This document shows positions 6,179 through 6,507 of a stretch of DNA of 6,507 nucleotides, in pieces. The notes under the pieces were generated by a model, which searched no databases, was not told where the DNA came from, and saw only the letters and a list, made by a program, of their open reading frames with translations. Origin of the DNA: Candidatus Omnitrophota bacterium (lineage in GTDB: Bacteria; Omnitrophota; Gorgyraeia; Gygaellales; Profunditerraquicolaceae); contig JAQTNM010000091.1 of NCBI GenBank assembly GCA_028713875.1, forward strand, positions 1 to 6,507, read 5' to 3'. How positions within the stretch are numbered: the stretch's first letter is position 1; each line of letters starts with the position of its first letter. The position numbers were made by a program, and so were the translations under genes.

Positions 6179-6507
6179 TTAAACCTCTATTTCCTGCCCT
6201 GCTTTAATAGGCGCAAAATTACTTCCATAGTGTTTCTTAAAAATATCTTCCGCTGCCTCTCCGGAACAATGCATAGGCCCGGCTTTTATTATCCCCATTT
6301 TCTTAAAATTCTCGACTACTATCTCTATTGCCTGTTTATCTGATTCCATAAGGTGAAACCCGCCTAATACGAAATAAACCGGTTCATTGCGAAATTTTGT
6401 TCTTGCCTTCTCTACCATTTTTAAGATCCCGGGATGGGCGCATCCTGTAATTACAGTAAGGCCATTTTTTGCTTTTAATACAACTGCCTGTTCAGGCATG
6501 TATTTAC
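6179..6507 (-). CDS. MBL-fold metallo-hydrolase, C-terminal part (dihydropterin-synthase-like family), 5' end outside window
   Basis: 108 codons visible; the frame is open through the right edge, and the Met at 6499 is internal (preceded by Lys-Tyr), so the true start lies outside. Counted from that Met, the visible motifs are TGCAHPG (18-24), GGFHL (46-50) and PMHCSG (75-80), which match the later metal-binding segments of metallo-beta-lactamase proteins related to the 7,8-dihydropterin-6-methyl-4-(beta-D-ribofuranosyl)-aminobenzene-5'-phosphate synthase group (COG1237-type). His22, His49 and His77 are probable metal ligands. The first HxHxDH motif would be in the missing part. These are cytosolic hydrolases with mostly unknown substrates. 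The stop lies 4 nt before the membrane-protein start, so the two are co-transcribed. Confidence 0.85.
   Translation of the reverse strand, partial: KYMPEQAVVLKAKNGLTVITGCAHPGILKMVEKARTKFRNEPVYFVLGGFHLMESDKQAIEIVVENFKKMGIIKAGPMHCSGEAAEDIFKKHYGSNFAPIKAGQEIEV
6184..6188 (-). promoter_or_regulatory. Ribosome binding site of the membrane-protein gene, overlapping the MBL-fold gene end
   Basis: AGAGG on the minus strand, about 9 nt before the ATG at 6174 and within the last codons of the MBL-fold gene. It supports the chosen start and translational coupling. Confidence 0.6.

Overview
The window is a 6.5 kb stretch of a bacterial chromosome that looks moderately AT-rich by eye, with every supported gene on the minus strand. 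The lipoprotein amidase (a lipobox cysteine followed by Ala, LysM plus amidase_2) implies a peptidoglycan cell wall and probably an outer membrane. FeoAB, an MBL-fold hydrolase of the dihydropterin-synthase-like kind and uncharacterised small proteins fit an anaerobic diderm. Gene style and compact overlaps recall uncultured lineages such as Candidatus Omnitrophota, but this is an inference that needs a phylogenetic placement.

Layout, read in transcription order (right to left). At the right edge is the C-terminal part of an MBL-fold metallo-hydrolase (6179-6507, runs off the window). Then come a polytopic membrane protein rich in His and Cys (5542-6174), an OsmC-like protein lacking the first catalytic Cys (5028-5480), a minimal J-domain protein (4709-5026), a class I SAM methyltransferase (4092-4712), FeoA (3853-4086), a short FeoB (2141-3856), a LysM/amidase lipoprotein (1382-2134) and probably a 60-residue CPxC-type small protein (1157-1339). 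Junctions are 1-6 nt gaps or ATGA overlaps, except for 61 nt before the OsmC-like gene and 42 nt before the small protein, so most or all of this is likely one operon. After a 383-nt non-coding stretch (774-1156) with several inverted repeats, a membrane-anchored SGNH/GDSL hydrolase (3-773) runs off the left edge.

How the genes may work together. FeoA and FeoB import Fe(II), or a similar divalent metal, across the inner membrane. The five genes upstream are coupled to them by spacing. None of those five has an assigned role in iron uptake, but several carry features suggesting metal or thiol chemistry: the membrane protein with intramembrane His/Cys/Asp, the OsmC fold with one remaining catalytic-type Cys, and the J-domain protein with three Cys. 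The most interesting candidate in this window is therefore an uncharacterised metal-handling or redox module attached to feoAB. The second point of interest is the structured intergenic region, which has competing complementary segments and could be a dispersed repeat or an RNA leader of the SGNH gene.
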